Source: an uncultured Burkholderiales bacterium
GTDB taxonomy: Bacteria > Pseudomonadota > Gammaproteobacteria > Burkholderiales > Burkholderiaceae_C
Direction: 5' to 3'
DNA: 64,000 bases
NCBI GenBank assembly: GCA_903896615.1
Contig: CAITYM010000141.1
Location: 1 to 64,000, forward strand
Shown one piece after another: positions 17,707 to 26,613 of this stretch. The notes under the pieces were generated by a model, which did no database searches, was not told where the DNA came from, and was given only the letters and a program-made list of their open reading frames with translations. Every line of letters begins with the position of its first letter. The first letter of the stretch is position 1. The position numbers and the translations under genes were made by a program.

Positions 17707-18987
17707 ATGAACGCTCCTACCGAACTTATTCAACAGCATTTGATTGATCCCGAAATTTGTATTCGGTGCAATACCTGCGAAGCAACTTGTCCGGTAGGTG
17801 CAATAACCCATGACAGCCGCAATTACGTAGTCATTGCGGACAAATGTAATTTGTGTATGGCATGCGTACCCCCATGCCCGACTGGATCTATTGATAATTG
17901 GCGTACAAGGCCTAAGGCATCTGTTTTCTCAATAGAGGAGCAGTTATTATGGGATGAATTGCCAGCGGCTTTGTCTGATAGCGAATTGCAAACGTTGGGT
18001 GCTGGCAATTCAATTACCAATAGCCAACAAAGTCAAACCAAAACTCAATCAAATGCTGTGGATGCATTTGGATCACAAGATGTGGCCTTCAACTCTGCTA
18101 CGTACGGGTCCAGCTTACCCCCCTGGTCTGCTGCCCATGCCTACACGAACCTGTATGGCCCCAAAGCACCCATCACTGCAACTATTGTTGGAAATGTTCA
18201 AGTCAATGATGCGGGCACCGCGAATGAAACGCATCATATAGTTCTCGATTTTGGAGCTATGCCCTTTCCAGTGTTAGAGGGGCAGTCTATTGGAGTTATC
18301 CCGCCAGGTGTTGACGAGCAAGGCAAATCACATTTCGCTCGGCAATACTCAATTGCGAGTCCTCGAAACGGCGAACGAGCGGGCTATAACAATTTATCGC
18401 TGACTGTTAAACGAGTTACCGAGGATCATGAAGGTAAAGCAGTTAAGGGTGTTGCATCCAATTACTTGTGCAATTTGAAGGCAGGTGATAAAGTGCAGGT
18501 AATTGGGCCTTTTGGAAGTAGTTTTCTAATGCCTAATCATCCTAAGTCAAATATAGTCATGATTTGTACGGGTACAGGAAGTGCTCCTATGAGAGCTATG
18601 ACAGAGTGGAGACGTAGATTGCGTCAGAGTGGTAAATTTGAAGGAGGCAAATTACTTTTATTCTTTGGGGCAAGAACTCCAAAGGAATTGCCTTATTTCG
18701 GCCCATTACAAAAACTACCTAAAGATTTTATTGATATCAATTTTGCATTCTCGCGTGATAATTCTCAACCCAAAAAATATGTTCAAGACTTAGTTCGTGA
18801 ACGCAGCACTGATTTGGTTGCGCTCCTTAAAGATGCTAATACTTACATTTATGTATGTGGACTAAAAAGTATGGAGGAGGGTGTATTACTTGCCCTGCGC
18901 GATGTAATTAATAATGCCAATTTAAATTGGGAGAGTCTAACGAAATTGCTCAAACAAGAAGGTCGACTGCATTTGGAGACTTACTGA
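17707..18987 (+). CDS. boxA: Benzoyl-CoA epoxidase reductase subunit
   Basis: BoxA, about 426 residues. It transfers electrons from NADPH to BoxB. Two [4Fe-4S] ferredoxin motifs lie at the N-terminus: [14 protein letters not shown] and [14 protein letters not shown] (about residues 15-65). A linker of low complexity is followed by a ferredoxin-NADP reductase module with [13 protein letters not shown] for FAD and [10 protein letters not shown] and [11 protein letters not shown] for NADPH. I chose ATG 17707 because [21 protein letters not shown] resembles known BoxA N-termini. A TTG at 17686, directly after the boxB stop, would add seven residues. The last base overlaps the start of the next gene. 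Confidence 0.93.
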   Translation: MNAPTELIQQHLIDPEICIRCNTCEATCPVGAITHDSRNYVVIADKCNLCMACVPPCPTGSIDNWRTRPKASVFSIEEQLLWDELPAALSDSELQTLGAGNSITNSQQSQTKTQSNAVDAFGSQDVAFNSATYGSSLPPWSAAHAYTNLYGPKAPITATIVGNVQVNDAGTANETHHIVLDFGAMPFPVLEGQSIGVIPPGVDEQGKSHFARQYSIASPRNGERAGYNNLSLTVKRVTEDHEGKAVKGVASNYLCNLKAGDKVQVIGPFGSSFLMPNHPKSNIVMICTGTGSAPMRAMTEWRRRLRQSGKFEGGKLLLFFGARTPKELPYFGPLQKLPKDFIDINFAFSRDNSQPKKYVQDLVRERSTDLVALLKDANTYIYVCGLKSMEEGVLLALRDVINNANLNWESLTKLLKQEGRLHLETY

Positions 18988-19787
18988 TGGTCAAGCAATT
19001 TGATACGATTCATATTACAGAGCGTTCCTCAGGAGTTGCTCAAATTACGATGGCTCGCCCTAAAGTCTTTAATGCTTTTGATGAGGTCATGATTGGTGAG
19101 TTGGATGTAGCCTTTACAGAATTAAGCCACGACTCTAGTGTGAGGGTAATAGTTCTGGCTGGAGAAGGTAAGCACTTCAGTGCTGGAGCAGATTTGCAGT
19201 GGATGCAACGAGCCAGTAAAGCCACTCTCGAATGGAATGTTTCTGATGCAAGGCGTTTTGCAGAAATGTTGAACCGCATTGCAACTTGTCCTAAACCCAC
19301 ATTAGCTCGGATACAAGGGGTTGCATTAGGTGGTGGTGTTGGGTTGACATGCGCTTGCGATATGGCAGTTGCCACTGAGGATGCTTCTTTTGCAGTTAGC
19401 GAGGCAAAATTTGGAATATTACCCGCTGTCATTGGCCCCTATGTCGTCAATGCAGTTGGCAAAAGGATGGCACGCTACTTGGCGCTGAGTACTACACGAA
19501 TCAACGCCCATTCAGCATTATCGATCGGTCTGGTGCAGCGCGTAGTACCTCAAGAATCATTGGATTTGGAAGTTGATTCATTAGTTCATGATTTGGTTGC
19601 AGGAGGACCGCAAGCACAGCAAGAGATTAAAAAACTTATGGATCAACTTGCTGTTTCAACGGTAACACCTGAGGTTCAAGAGCTTACAGCCCTGACCATT
19701 GCCCGTGTTCGCGGTACTGATGAGGCTAGAGAAGGTTTCGCTGCATTTTTAGAAAAACGTCCCGCAACGTGGATTCCAAAAAACTAA
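18987..19787 (+). CDS. Enoyl-CoA hydratase/isomerase at the end of the box operon
   Basis: Crotonase-family protein of 266 residues. Oxyanion-hole segments HFSAGADLQWMQRAS near residue 65 and RIQGVALGGGVGLTCACD near 110; the ISEAKFGILPA-type segment reads VSEAKFGILPAVIGPYV. Overall it resembles methylglutaconyl-CoA/short-chain hydratases. In a box operon it may hydrate 2,3-dehydroadipyl-CoA in the lower beta-oxidation; this is inference. The start ATG 18987 overlaps the boxA stop (TGATG). An earlier in-frame start within boxA gives an unlikely N-terminus. No 3-hydroxyadipyl-CoA dehydrogenase or thiolase follows. Confidence 0.85.
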   Translation: MVKQFDTIHITERSSGVAQITMARPKVFNAFDEVMIGELDVAFTELSHDSSVRVIVLAGEGKHFSAGADLQWMQRASKATLEWNVSDARRFAEMLNRIATCPKPTLARIQGVALGGGVGLTCACDMAVATEDASFAVSEAKFGILPAVIGPYVVNAVGKRMARYLALSTTRINAHSALSIGLVQRVVPQESLDLEVDSLVHDLVAGGPQAQQEIKKLMDQLAVSTVTPEVQELTALTIARVRGTDEAREGFAAFLEKRPATWIPKN

Positions 19788-19875
19788 TGGTTTTCAGCTA
19801 CTCACTTCCCTAAAATCCATTGGAATTTTTGTATTTGAACCACTACAGAAGCGATTAACTCATCATCAAACTGGA

Positions 19876-21282
19876 TTAAGTCTTCGATTTCTCTTTGTCT
19901 TTGATTTTTCGGTTACGAGCATCCCAATTCCGCTCAAGATTATTAATGAGAGCTTCGCTATAGTGACAATATGCTTGCTCTCTTGTATAGACGGCCATGT
20001 ATTTTCTGAAATTGTCTAAAGGTTCTTGATCAATTCGAAAAGATTTTCTATTTCCCGAAGCACTCACAACTCCGGAGGCCGTGATAGATTCTATTGTCTT
20101 TGCAATCGTTTCATCAATTTCGTTTGGCCCAACGACGTAATCGCAAATCATTCTGCCCTCTGGGCTATCGCAGTCTATCCTTTTCTCCATCATGATCGCT
20201 TGGCGTGCAATTCGGTCACCCACAAACCTGGGTAAGCGCATATTTGCGACGCCTGGGATGATGCCCTCTTTACGCGCGGGTAGGGTTAGGTAGGCGTCAT
20301 TTGCGGCTATATTGATATCAGTCACTAGTAGGTATTGACACCCTCCGCCAATTGCAAACTTATCCACTGCCGCGATCCAAAGCTTTTCTGTTGTACGACC
20401 AAGAATTTCACTAGGTGAGTAATGAGGACTTGCAACGCCGCGATATATTTTGTTAACAATACCCATGTCTCGTTCGATGTACCAAAGGTATGGGATTTTG
20501 CCGTTATATAGTCGAGTCAAGTTAATACCACTACAAAATACCCGACTTCCAGTGTATTTGCCTTCCTCTACCAAATCGCCTCGCATAACGGCAATACTAC
20601 TATTTGGATCTAGGACGGCTAAATCTGCGGCTATCTCAGTATTGTCAAGCGTGAAATCATCCTCCGCATTTAAATACTTTCCGTTTTTAAAATATAAATA
20701 GCAAGTTTTATCGCGTCTTTGTAAATTAACTCCCTCTAGCTCAAGATGACCGGTTCGTTCAAACTGTTCCTTGAACTCTTGGGTACGGGGATTTGGCAAT
20801 AATAATGTATGACACAGGTGAAGTCCGCATTCCTGATTAGCGAGTACATGGCTTAGGAAAATGCCCTGATTGATTTCGTGTCCCTCTTTCTGGCTCTGAA
20901 GTAGATCATTTTCTTTTGAAATAATCTCTTTACTGACTGTTAAACCAGGAACCAATTCGTTGGCAGCGAAAAGTAGTTCTTCTAATCTAATGAATTTTTG
21001 AAGGTTGTGGGTAATTTTTTTGTAAACAGTTTGTACATGTAGGTGTAAAAAGTCATCCCGTCTTGCCCTTGAGATCTCTAAGATGAATAGGGCAGCCTTG
21101 TGTTCTTCGGTTGTTCTTTTAAATTTTGGAGGTAACTTTTCTAATAGTTGATTCGCAGATTGCCAGAACTTGATACAACTATCCGCGTCCTTCTCATAAT
21201 TTCCAGACAGAGGTATCAATTTCTTATTGAGCTCATTTACCAAGGTCTGATCTAGTCCTAAGGATTCAAGTGGAGATTTCAT
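19876..21282 (-). CDS. DpgC-like cofactor-independent arylacetyl-CoA dioxygenase
   Basis: A crotonase-fold protein of 468 residues with a long helical N-terminal domain (about 1-180), the architecture of DpgC, the (3,5-dihydroxyphenyl)acetyl-CoA 1,2-dioxygenase of vancomycin-type pathways. DpgC uses O2 with no metal or cofactor to give arylglyoxylate and free CoA. DpgC-like stretches: LNAEDD 204-209, RVFCSGINL 247-255, MGIVNKIYRGV 273-283, AAVDKFAIGGGCQ 304-316, LPARKEGIIPG 334-344. The Glu of LNAED, Arg of KIYRG and Gln of GGGCQ, which I recall as active-site positions in DpgC, are kept. It is last in the leftward gene set, 67 bases after an acyl-CoA ligase. None of the usual glycopeptide genes (dpgA, dpgB, dpgD) is present, so a catabolic role is inferred. 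An ordinary hydratase is less likely given the N-terminal domain. Confidence 0.85.
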   Translation of the reverse strand: MKSPLESLGLDQTLVNELNKKLIPLSGNYEKDADSCIKFWQSANQLLEKLPPKFKRTTEEHKAALFILEISRARRDDFLHLHVQTVYKKITHNLQKFIRLEELLFAANELVPGLTVSKEIISKENDLLQSQKEGHEINQGIFLSHVLANQECGLHLCHTLLLPNPRTQEFKEQFERTGHLELEGVNLQRRDKTCYLYFKNGKYLNAEDDFTLDNTEIAADLAVLDPNSSIAVMRGDLVEEGKYTGSRVFCSGINLTRLYNGKIPYLWYIERDMGIVNKIYRGVASPHYSPSEILGRTTEKLWIAAVDKFAIGGGCQYLLVTDINIAANDAYLTLPARKEGIIPGVANMRLPRFVGDRIARQAIMMEKRIDCDSPEGRMICDYVVGPNEIDETIAKTIESITASGVVSASGNRKSFRIDQEPLDNFRKYMAVYTREQAYCHYSEALINNLERNWDARNRKIKDKEKSKT

Positions 21283-21348
21283 GAAAATATTTTTAAAAGT
21301 AGAAAATGAAAATTACAAAAAGTAAGCGTATTCAAAGCAAATTTGTAT

Positions 21349-23013
21349 CTAAGGATTAAGCTGAAATTCATTAATGACTATCTCGCGCATTTTGAATTTT
21401 TGAACTTTGCCAGATGCTGTGCTTGGGTAGTCATCTACGAAACGTATGTACTGGGGAATTTTGTAGGAAGCAATATTTCCTTTGCAGCGTAAACGAAGGC
21501 TTTCCTCATCAAGAGTGTGGCCTGGCCTCAATTTGATCCACGCGGCGAGTTGCTCACCATATAGCGAGTCAGGGACACCAAACACCTGTGCATCTGCAAT
21601 TTCTGGTAGCTGATGTAAAAATTCTTCTATCTCCCTGGGATAAATATTCTCCCCTGCGCGAATGACCATATCCTTAATTCGCCCAACTATACAAATGCAA
21701 CCATCCTCTCGCATTTGAGCTAAATCACCAGAGTGCATCCACCCCTCTTCATCTATTGCTTCTTTTGTCGCTTCTGGATTTTTCCAATATCCAAGCATGA
21801 CGGAATAACCCCTTACGCAAAGCTCCCCTGGCTTACCCAAAGCTACTGTTGTTCCGTCCAAGGGATCTATTATTTTTATTTCAATATGGGGGTGAACAAT
21901 GCCAACTGTATTAGACCGTTGCTCCATTGTCTGTGTTGGTATACATTGCAATGACATGGGCGATGTCTCAGTCATTCCGTAGCTAGAGCAAAGTCCGACG
22001 ATATGCATTTTTTCTATAGCTGCTTTAAAAACCTCTGAAGGGCAGGGAGCAGCGCCCATTAAGCCAGTTCTTAGAGATTTCATTTTATTACTATCGAAAC
22101 TTGGGTGATTCAGGATTGCAATGTACATCATAGGCACGCCGTAAAAAACCGTACATTGCTCGAATTCGATGGCTTTGATACTCTGCTCAACATCAAAACT
22201 CTCAGTTGGGAAGACGACGGATGAGCCGTGAGCAAAAGCCGCAATCACGCCTACAACGCTGCCAAAACAGTGGAACATGGGAACCGGCAAACAAATAATA
22301 TCTGCAGGCGTAAATCCAAATCGAATTCCTATTTGAATTGCGTTATTGACCATGTTGTATTGAGAAAGCGTGGCCCCTTTGGGTTGCCCCGTAGTTCCTG
22401 ATGTGTACTGAATACTTGCAGCACTTTTTGCATCAATTGATTGCGCAAGTTCATCAAGGTATTTATCATTGGCTTGGGTTGGATAATTTAGAAATTCATT
22501 CCAACTTAATAAATTTGGAGGATGAAAGCTGGTCTTTTGAATTAAATCAAAATCAATAATCTGCTCTAAACAAGGTTGCCGTTTTTGTACGCTAATTGCA
22601 AAACTCAAGCAATCATAAGACCGGAATTTGGGAGTTAAAAAAAGTACCTTGCAGCCTGAATGATTTATCGTATATTCAAGTTCACTTTCTTTGTATGCGG
22701 GATTAATATGAACCAAGATTGCCCCGATTCTTGCAACGGCAAATTGCATTACTATCCACTCAGTCCGGTTTGTGCTCCAGATTCCAACTCTATCACCGCT
22801 TTTGATACCCAATCCAAGAAGGGATTGACTGGCTTTTATCACTAAAGCGTGTAGCTCAATAAAATTTAGCTTATGGTTTTGTAGGACACTGACAACTGCA
22901 GTATTTGAACCAAATTTCTGTTTTGCATTATCTAATAACTGCCCCATTGTTAGTTTTACTAAAGCGCAAGTATCATCCCCTTTCACATAAGAGAGCTTAG
23001 TGATTGCTTTCAT
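21349..23013 (-). CDS. Acyl-CoA ligase (AMP-forming), probable arylacetate/aryl acid ligase
   Basis: Adenylate-forming ligase of 554 residues. P-loop IQYTSGTTGQPKGATLS near 200, adenylate motif SSYGMTETSPMS, hinge GRIKDMVIRAGENIYPREIE, and the C-terminal lysine in TASGKVQKFKMREI. The overall form resembles FadD/medium-chain-type ligases such as those used for cyclohexane carboxylate or aryl acids. It would make the CoA thioester required by the DpgC-like dioxygenase encoded immediately downstream. Substrate choice (phenylacetate, hydroxyphenylacetate, fatty acid) cannot be read from the sequence. It follows the thioesterase gene after 84 bases. Confidence 0.85.
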   Translation of the reverse strand: MKAITKLSYVKGDDTCALVKLTMGQLLDNAKQKFGSNTAVVSVLQNHKLNFIELHALVIKASQSLLGLGIKSGDRVGIWSTNRTEWIVMQFAVARIGAILVHINPAYKESELEYTINHSGCKVLFLTPKFRSYDCLSFAISVQKRQPCLEQIIDFDLIQKTSFHPPNLLSWNEFLNYPTQANDKYLDELAQSIDAKSAASIQYTSGTTGQPKGATLSQYNMVNNAIQIGIRFGFTPADIICLPVPMFHCFGSVVGVIAAFAHGSSVVFPTESFDVEQSIKAIEFEQCTVFYGVPMMYIAILNHPSFDSNKMKSLRTGLMGAAPCPSEVFKAAIEKMHIVGLCSSYGMTETSPMSLQCIPTQTMEQRSNTVGIVHPHIEIKIIDPLDGTTVALGKPGELCVRGYSVMLGYWKNPEATKEAIDEEGWMHSGDLAQMREDGCICIVGRIKDMVIRAGENIYPREIEEFLHQLPEIADAQVFGVPDSLYGEQLAAWIKLRPGHTLDEESLRLRCKGNIASYKIPQYIRFVDDYPSTASGKVQKFKMREIVINEFQLNP

Positions 23014-23097
23014 CTGACGTTTCTCTAAAAGTTATATAGAAGCTTGATGTATACAAAAAGACTTTAAAAGCGCTCATACTCTGAAGTACTAAAGTCT

Positions 23098-23517
23098 TTA
23101 CTGACAAAGATCCTTGATGTCCTTAGGTACCGGAACGATTTTTATTTTCTTTGGATCCTCAGGATGTTTAATGCAAAATGCTCTTGTCTCTAATCCAATG
23201 CACAACACCTCTGAACCTCTTTTTACTATATGCTCTTGTATAAATATTTTTTCACGCCACTCTTTAACACAAGTATGAATCTGAATCTGTTCTCCGTAAG
23301 TAGCAGATATTAAAAATTTCGTATTAATTTCAAGCAGAGGGGTTCCTATAATTCCATTAATTTTTGTTAATTCACGCCAAATTGGAACCCCGTTCTTTAC
23401 GAAAAAGTTTAGAGACGACGAATCCATCCATTTTGAATAATTAGGAAAAAAAACAATACCAGCAGGGTCACAGTCCCCAAAATTTATATCAACGTTATAA
23501 ACGATTGTGTGAGCCAT
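23098..23517 (-). CDS. 4-hydroxybenzoyl-CoA thioesterase-like hotdog protein
   Basis: Hotdog-fold thioesterase of 139 residues. The N-terminal FGDCDPAGIVFFPNYSKWMD is the hallmark of the Pseudomonas-type 4-hydroxybenzoyl-CoA thioesterase; the catalytic Asp falls at D17, the same number as in that enzyme. The rest follows family length and pattern. It hydrolyses aroyl-CoA to the free acid and CoA. Next to a 2-oxoacid oxidoreductase and a DpgC-like enzyme it could release a hydroxybenzoate from hydroxybenzoyl-CoA; DpgC chemistry itself needs no separate thioesterase. It follows the TRAP permease gene closely (27 bases), so it is in the same operon. Confidence 0.87.
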   Translation of the reverse strand: MAHTIVYNVDINFGDCDPAGIVFFPNYSKWMDSSSLNFFVKNGVPIWRELTKINGIIGTPLLEINTKFLISATYGEQIQIHTCVKEWREKIFIQEHIVKRGSEVLCIGLETRAFCIKHPEDPKKIKIVPVPKDIKDLCQ

Positions 23518-23544
23518 AATTTCTTTAATTTGGTCAATAATTCA

Positions 23545-24849
23545 CTACATCTTGCTCGGCAACCATAAGGCAATCGCCGGAAACGCTATAAGTATTACTA
23601 ATCTACAAATGTCTGTAAGAATGAAAGGAATTACTCCTCTAAAAATTGTTAAAAAACTAACATCTTTTACTACGCTTTTTATAACAAAAACATTCATTCC
23701 AACTGGAGGGTGAATGAGTCCTAATTCAACTGTCATTACAATGATTACACCAAACCAAATCGGATCAAATCCAAGTTGTAATATAACTGGATAAATAATT
23801 GGGACGGTTAATATAATCATTGCCATTGAATCCATCAAGCATCCTAGGATTAAATACATTAGCATGATTAAAGCCAATACACCGTATGAACCTAGTCCTA
23901 AATTCGTTAATATAAGCGTGACTTTTTGAGGCACCTGGGTGATTGTTAAAAAGTAACCAAATAATAGTGCTCCAATTAAGACTGTGAAAACAGCCGCTGC
24001 GGTACGAGTTGCTGAAAGTAAAGCTTCCTTTATGGATTCTAAATTTAACTTACCCCTTACCACTCCTAATAAAAATGCACCTGTTGCACCAACACCTCCA
24101 GCTTCAGTTGGCGTGAAAAATCCACCGTATAAACCTCCGATAACAAATATAAACAATACTATTGGAGCCCAAATGGCCTTGATTCCATCCCTACGCTGAG
24201 CCCAACTTTGATCCTCACCCTTCGGTAGCCAAGATGGCTTAACTTTAACAATAATAAATATGGTGACCACATACATTAAGATTGCAAAAATACCAGGAAT
24301 AACCCCGGCCATAAAAAGTTTTCCAATATCTTGTTGCGTTAAAATTGCATACACAGCCAGTACAGTCGAAGGAGGAAGCATTGCACCCAGTGTTCCACCA
24401 GCTGCTATGACGCCTGTTGCAAATGATTGTGGATAACCGTAACGTCTCATCTCAGGATAAGCTACAGAGGAAAAAGTTGCGGCAGTAGCAACACTTGAAC
24501 CGCAAATAGCAGCAAATCCACCGCATGCAATAATGGTTGCTACGCCCAAGCCACCTCTTAAATGACCAATAAATGCATTAGCGGCACGAAAAAGTTCTTT
24601 GCTTACACCAGAGACAGACACAAAGGCCCCCATTAGCATAAACATGGGGATTACTCCAAAGGTGTAGTCCGTTACCGTTCGCATTGAAGTTTGACCGATT
24701 AGTTTTAGGGCTGCGTGGGGACCTGCCATATAACTGTACCCACACATACCTACCAATCCCATTGCCATACCCACGGGCACTCTAAGAATCATTAATAGGA
24801 AAAGACAAGCAAATCCTATGATGGCAATCCAGTCTGGTGAGAGTTCCAT
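23545..24849 (-). CDS. TRAP transporter large permease (DctM type)
   Basis: A very hydrophobic protein of 434 residues with about 12 membrane segments: the large, ion-coupled subunit of a TRAP transporter. Family motifs include LRVPVGMAMGLVG near residue 22, GSSVATAATFSSVAYPEM and GVIAAGGTLGAMLPPSTVLAVY near 150. It imports an organic acid with the DctQ and DctP homologues encoded just upstream in the same operon. The gap to dctQ is 17 bases. Confidence 0.92.
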   Translation of the reverse strand: MELSPDWIAIIGFACLFLLMILRVPVGMAMGLVGMCGYSYMAGPHAALKLIGQTSMRTVTDYTFGVIPMFMLMGAFVSVSGVSKELFRAANAFIGHLRGGLGVATIIACGGFAAICGSSVATAATFSSVAYPEMRRYGYPQSFATGVIAAGGTLGAMLPPSTVLAVYAILTQQDIGKLFMAGVIPGIFAILMYVVTIFIIVKVKPSWLPKGEDQSWAQRRDGIKAIWAPIVLFIFVIGGLYGGFFTPTEAGGVGATGAFLLGVVRGKLNLESIKEALLSATRTAAAVFTVLIGALLFGYFLTITQVPQKVTLILTNLGLGSYGVLALIMLMYLILGCLMDSMAMIILTVPIIYPVILQLGFDPIWFGVIIVMTVELGLIHPPVGMNVFVIKSVVKDVSFLTIFRGVIPFILTDICRLVILIAFPAIALWLPSKM

Positions 24850-24866
24850 ATTGAAATTAGTATGTA

Positions 24867-25367
24867 TCAGTGATCATTATTCTGATCGTTATTGCGAATA
24901 AGTCTGTATGTTCTTATCGCTATTAACAAAACAGCAGAAATATCTCCACACCATGCTACGGCAAAGAATGGCCAAGTAGGTAAGTTAAGGTCGTATGTTA
25001 AAACGTGATCATCATAGGTGCCTTTTACTTTGTCAAATAGCATGAACGTTTGAACGCTCACTACAAGCAAAAGTACCAGAGTTGCAAATATATCAATTAA
25101 TCTTTGAATCTTCGGTTTGCTGATGCTCCATAGTAAATCAACAGTTATGTGTGTGCCGCGATAACTAGTCGCGGCAATCCCCCAAAATATCAAAATACCT
25201 AAAAACATACGACCAAAGTCATAGCTATCAGGAATTGAGGTGTTGAAAAACTTTCTCAAAAACACAGACAAGAAGATATTGACTGCCACTAGACCTACAA
25301 AAATAGCTGCAGCCCATTCAATCAAGTCAATGATTTGGTCAAAAGGATTTTTTTTAAACTTAAACAA
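24867..25367 (-). CDS. TRAP transporter small permease (DctQ type)
   Basis: A 166-residue membrane protein with four hydrophobic segments: the small TRAP subunit. Seen: IEWAAAIFVGLVAVNIFLSVFLRKFF and DFGRMFLGILIFWGIAATSYRGTHI, the latter with the family's RGxHI pattern. No ATG precedes the conserved part, so I take the TTG at 25367; there is no clear ribosome binding site. It lies between dctP and dctM. Confidence 0.88.
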   Translation of the reverse strand: MFKFKKNPFDQIIDLIEWAAAIFVGLVAVNIFLSVFLRKFFNTSIPDSYDFGRMFLGILIFWGIAATSYRGTHITVDLLWSISKPKIQRLIDIFATLVLLLVVSVQTFMLFDKVKGTYDDHVLTYDLNLPTWPFFAVAWCGDISAVLLIAIRTYRLIRNNDQNNDH

Positions 25368-25394
25368 GTTAATTGCGATCTGAACAAGTGTCGG

Positions 25395-26444
25395 TTATTG
25401 AAGTAACGATTTGTACTTTGTCAAAGTTTGACGCAGACTGCTCATTAGGGCAGTGGGATCCTCCCCACGTTTTTTTACTTCATCAGCCCATTGCTTTTCT
25501 AGGGGTTGAGTAGCTTTTTTCCAAGTTGTAAGTTGCTCGGGTGTTAGTTTATAAACCTCTCTGCCAGGATCTGCCGAAAGTTTGTTGTGCCCACTAATTT
25601 CAAAGTCAGCCCATGCGGATCCTACTTTTTCTGCCCATTCGCTTGTGCAGTGACTATCAACTACTTTTTTCTGTGCAGGCGACATAGATTCATACTTATC
25701 TTTATTCATAGCCCAAATGAACGGAGTGACGTACAAAGGGGTATCCATGTGGTATTTAACCACCTTGTCAATGCCAAATAGGCTTAATGATCCCCATGGG
25801 AAAGTAATTGCTTCCGCCACACCTCGCTCAAGCATGTCTCGTGATTCTGGCGCTGAGGCTTGTACGTTGGTGCCTCCCAATAGAGTGATCATCTGGCCGA
25901 TGGTCGCAGTTGCAGGTCGTACTTTCATTCCCTGTATATCAGTTGGTAAAAGTATCTTTTTACGTGAATGAAAGGTACCAGGGTCATGAGCAAAAGCGAA
26001 GCAAAAGTGAATGTCTTTCATCTCCTTTGCCGCATATGGTCTGTACCAAGCATCCATAGCTGCTGAGCCAGCTTTTGCGTTGCTAATTAAGAACGGTAAG
26101 GAGAGGGCAGAGAAGATTGGAAATCTACCTGGTTGATAGCCAGGATTTACATAAGAAAAGTCAGCGATTCCATCCTTTGCCATATCGTAATGGTCAAATG
26201 CTTTACCTAGTTGTTCTGAGGGAAATAATGTAGAAGTCAGTGTCCCACCAGATGCGGCTTTAAGATCGTCAGCCCATGCTTGTAGCGCTGGATTCAATGC
26301 GTGCTGAGCAGGCACCCAACTCGAGAGTTTTAGAGCAACAGGCTTATCGGTTGTTTGAGCTTGTACCTGGCCTACAGAAATAATCCCAAGTGCAATAGAA
26401 CTAACAATTGTGCAAAGTCTCTTATTGATCCTGTTTTTTTTCAT
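25395..26444 (-). CDS. TRAP transporter substrate-binding protein (DctP type)
   Basis: Periplasmic TRAP binding protein, 349 residues, with a signal peptide (positively charged start, then SSIALGIISVGQVQA, cleavage near QAQ). DctP features: LKLSSWVPAQHALNPALQAWADDL, the substrate-clamping Arg region KVRPATATIGQMITLLGGTNVQ and GVAEAITFPWGSLSLFG. TRAP proteins of this group often bind aromatic or other carboxylates; the ligand is not predictable. ATG 26444 is chosen over the GTG at 26447; GAAGG lies about ten bases upstream. It follows iorB by about 170 bases, so it may have its own promoter. Confidence 0.9.
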   Translation of the reverse strand: MKKNRINKRLCTIVSSIALGIISVGQVQAQTTDKPVALKLSSWVPAQHALNPALQAWADDLKAASGGTLTSTLFPSEQLGKAFDHYDMAKDGIADFSYVNPGYQPGRFPIFSALSLPFLISNAKAGSAAMDAWYRPYAAKEMKDIHFCFAFAHDPGTFHSRKKILLPTDIQGMKVRPATATIGQMITLLGGTNVQASAPESRDMLERGVAEAITFPWGSLSLFGIDKVVKYHMDTPLYVTPFIWAMNKDKYESMSPAQKKVVDSHCTSEWAEKVGSAWADFEISGHNKLSADPGREVYKLTPEQLTTWKKATQPLEKQWADEVKKRGEDPTALMSSLRQTLTKYKSLLQ

Positions 26445-26524
26445 CACTGATAGCCTTCATCTTGGATAGTTAAAAAATTTATAAAACCCATTCTCCAAAA
26501 AGGACTTTGGGTCGCTTAGTTTTG

Positions 26525-26549
26525 AATTATCTATTTAATTTGGATAATT
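26525..26549. repeat. Inverted repeat upstream of the TRAP operon
   Basis: Arms AATTATC and GATAATT are separated by 11 bases in the iorB-dctP gap. The position about 80-105 bases before the dctP start suits an operator, but the region is so AT-rich that chance is possible. Confidence 0.3.
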
Positions 26550-26613
26550 ACATATATAGGTTAATACTAGGTTTTTATACAAATTTGCAGTTACTTTAAA
26601 ACACCTACGCCCC

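Noticed and set aside
19788-19875. AATGGTTTT and AAAATCCATT arms between the two convergent clusters
   Set aside because: The arms do not pair cleanly and no T-run follows, so I did not call a bidirectional terminator.
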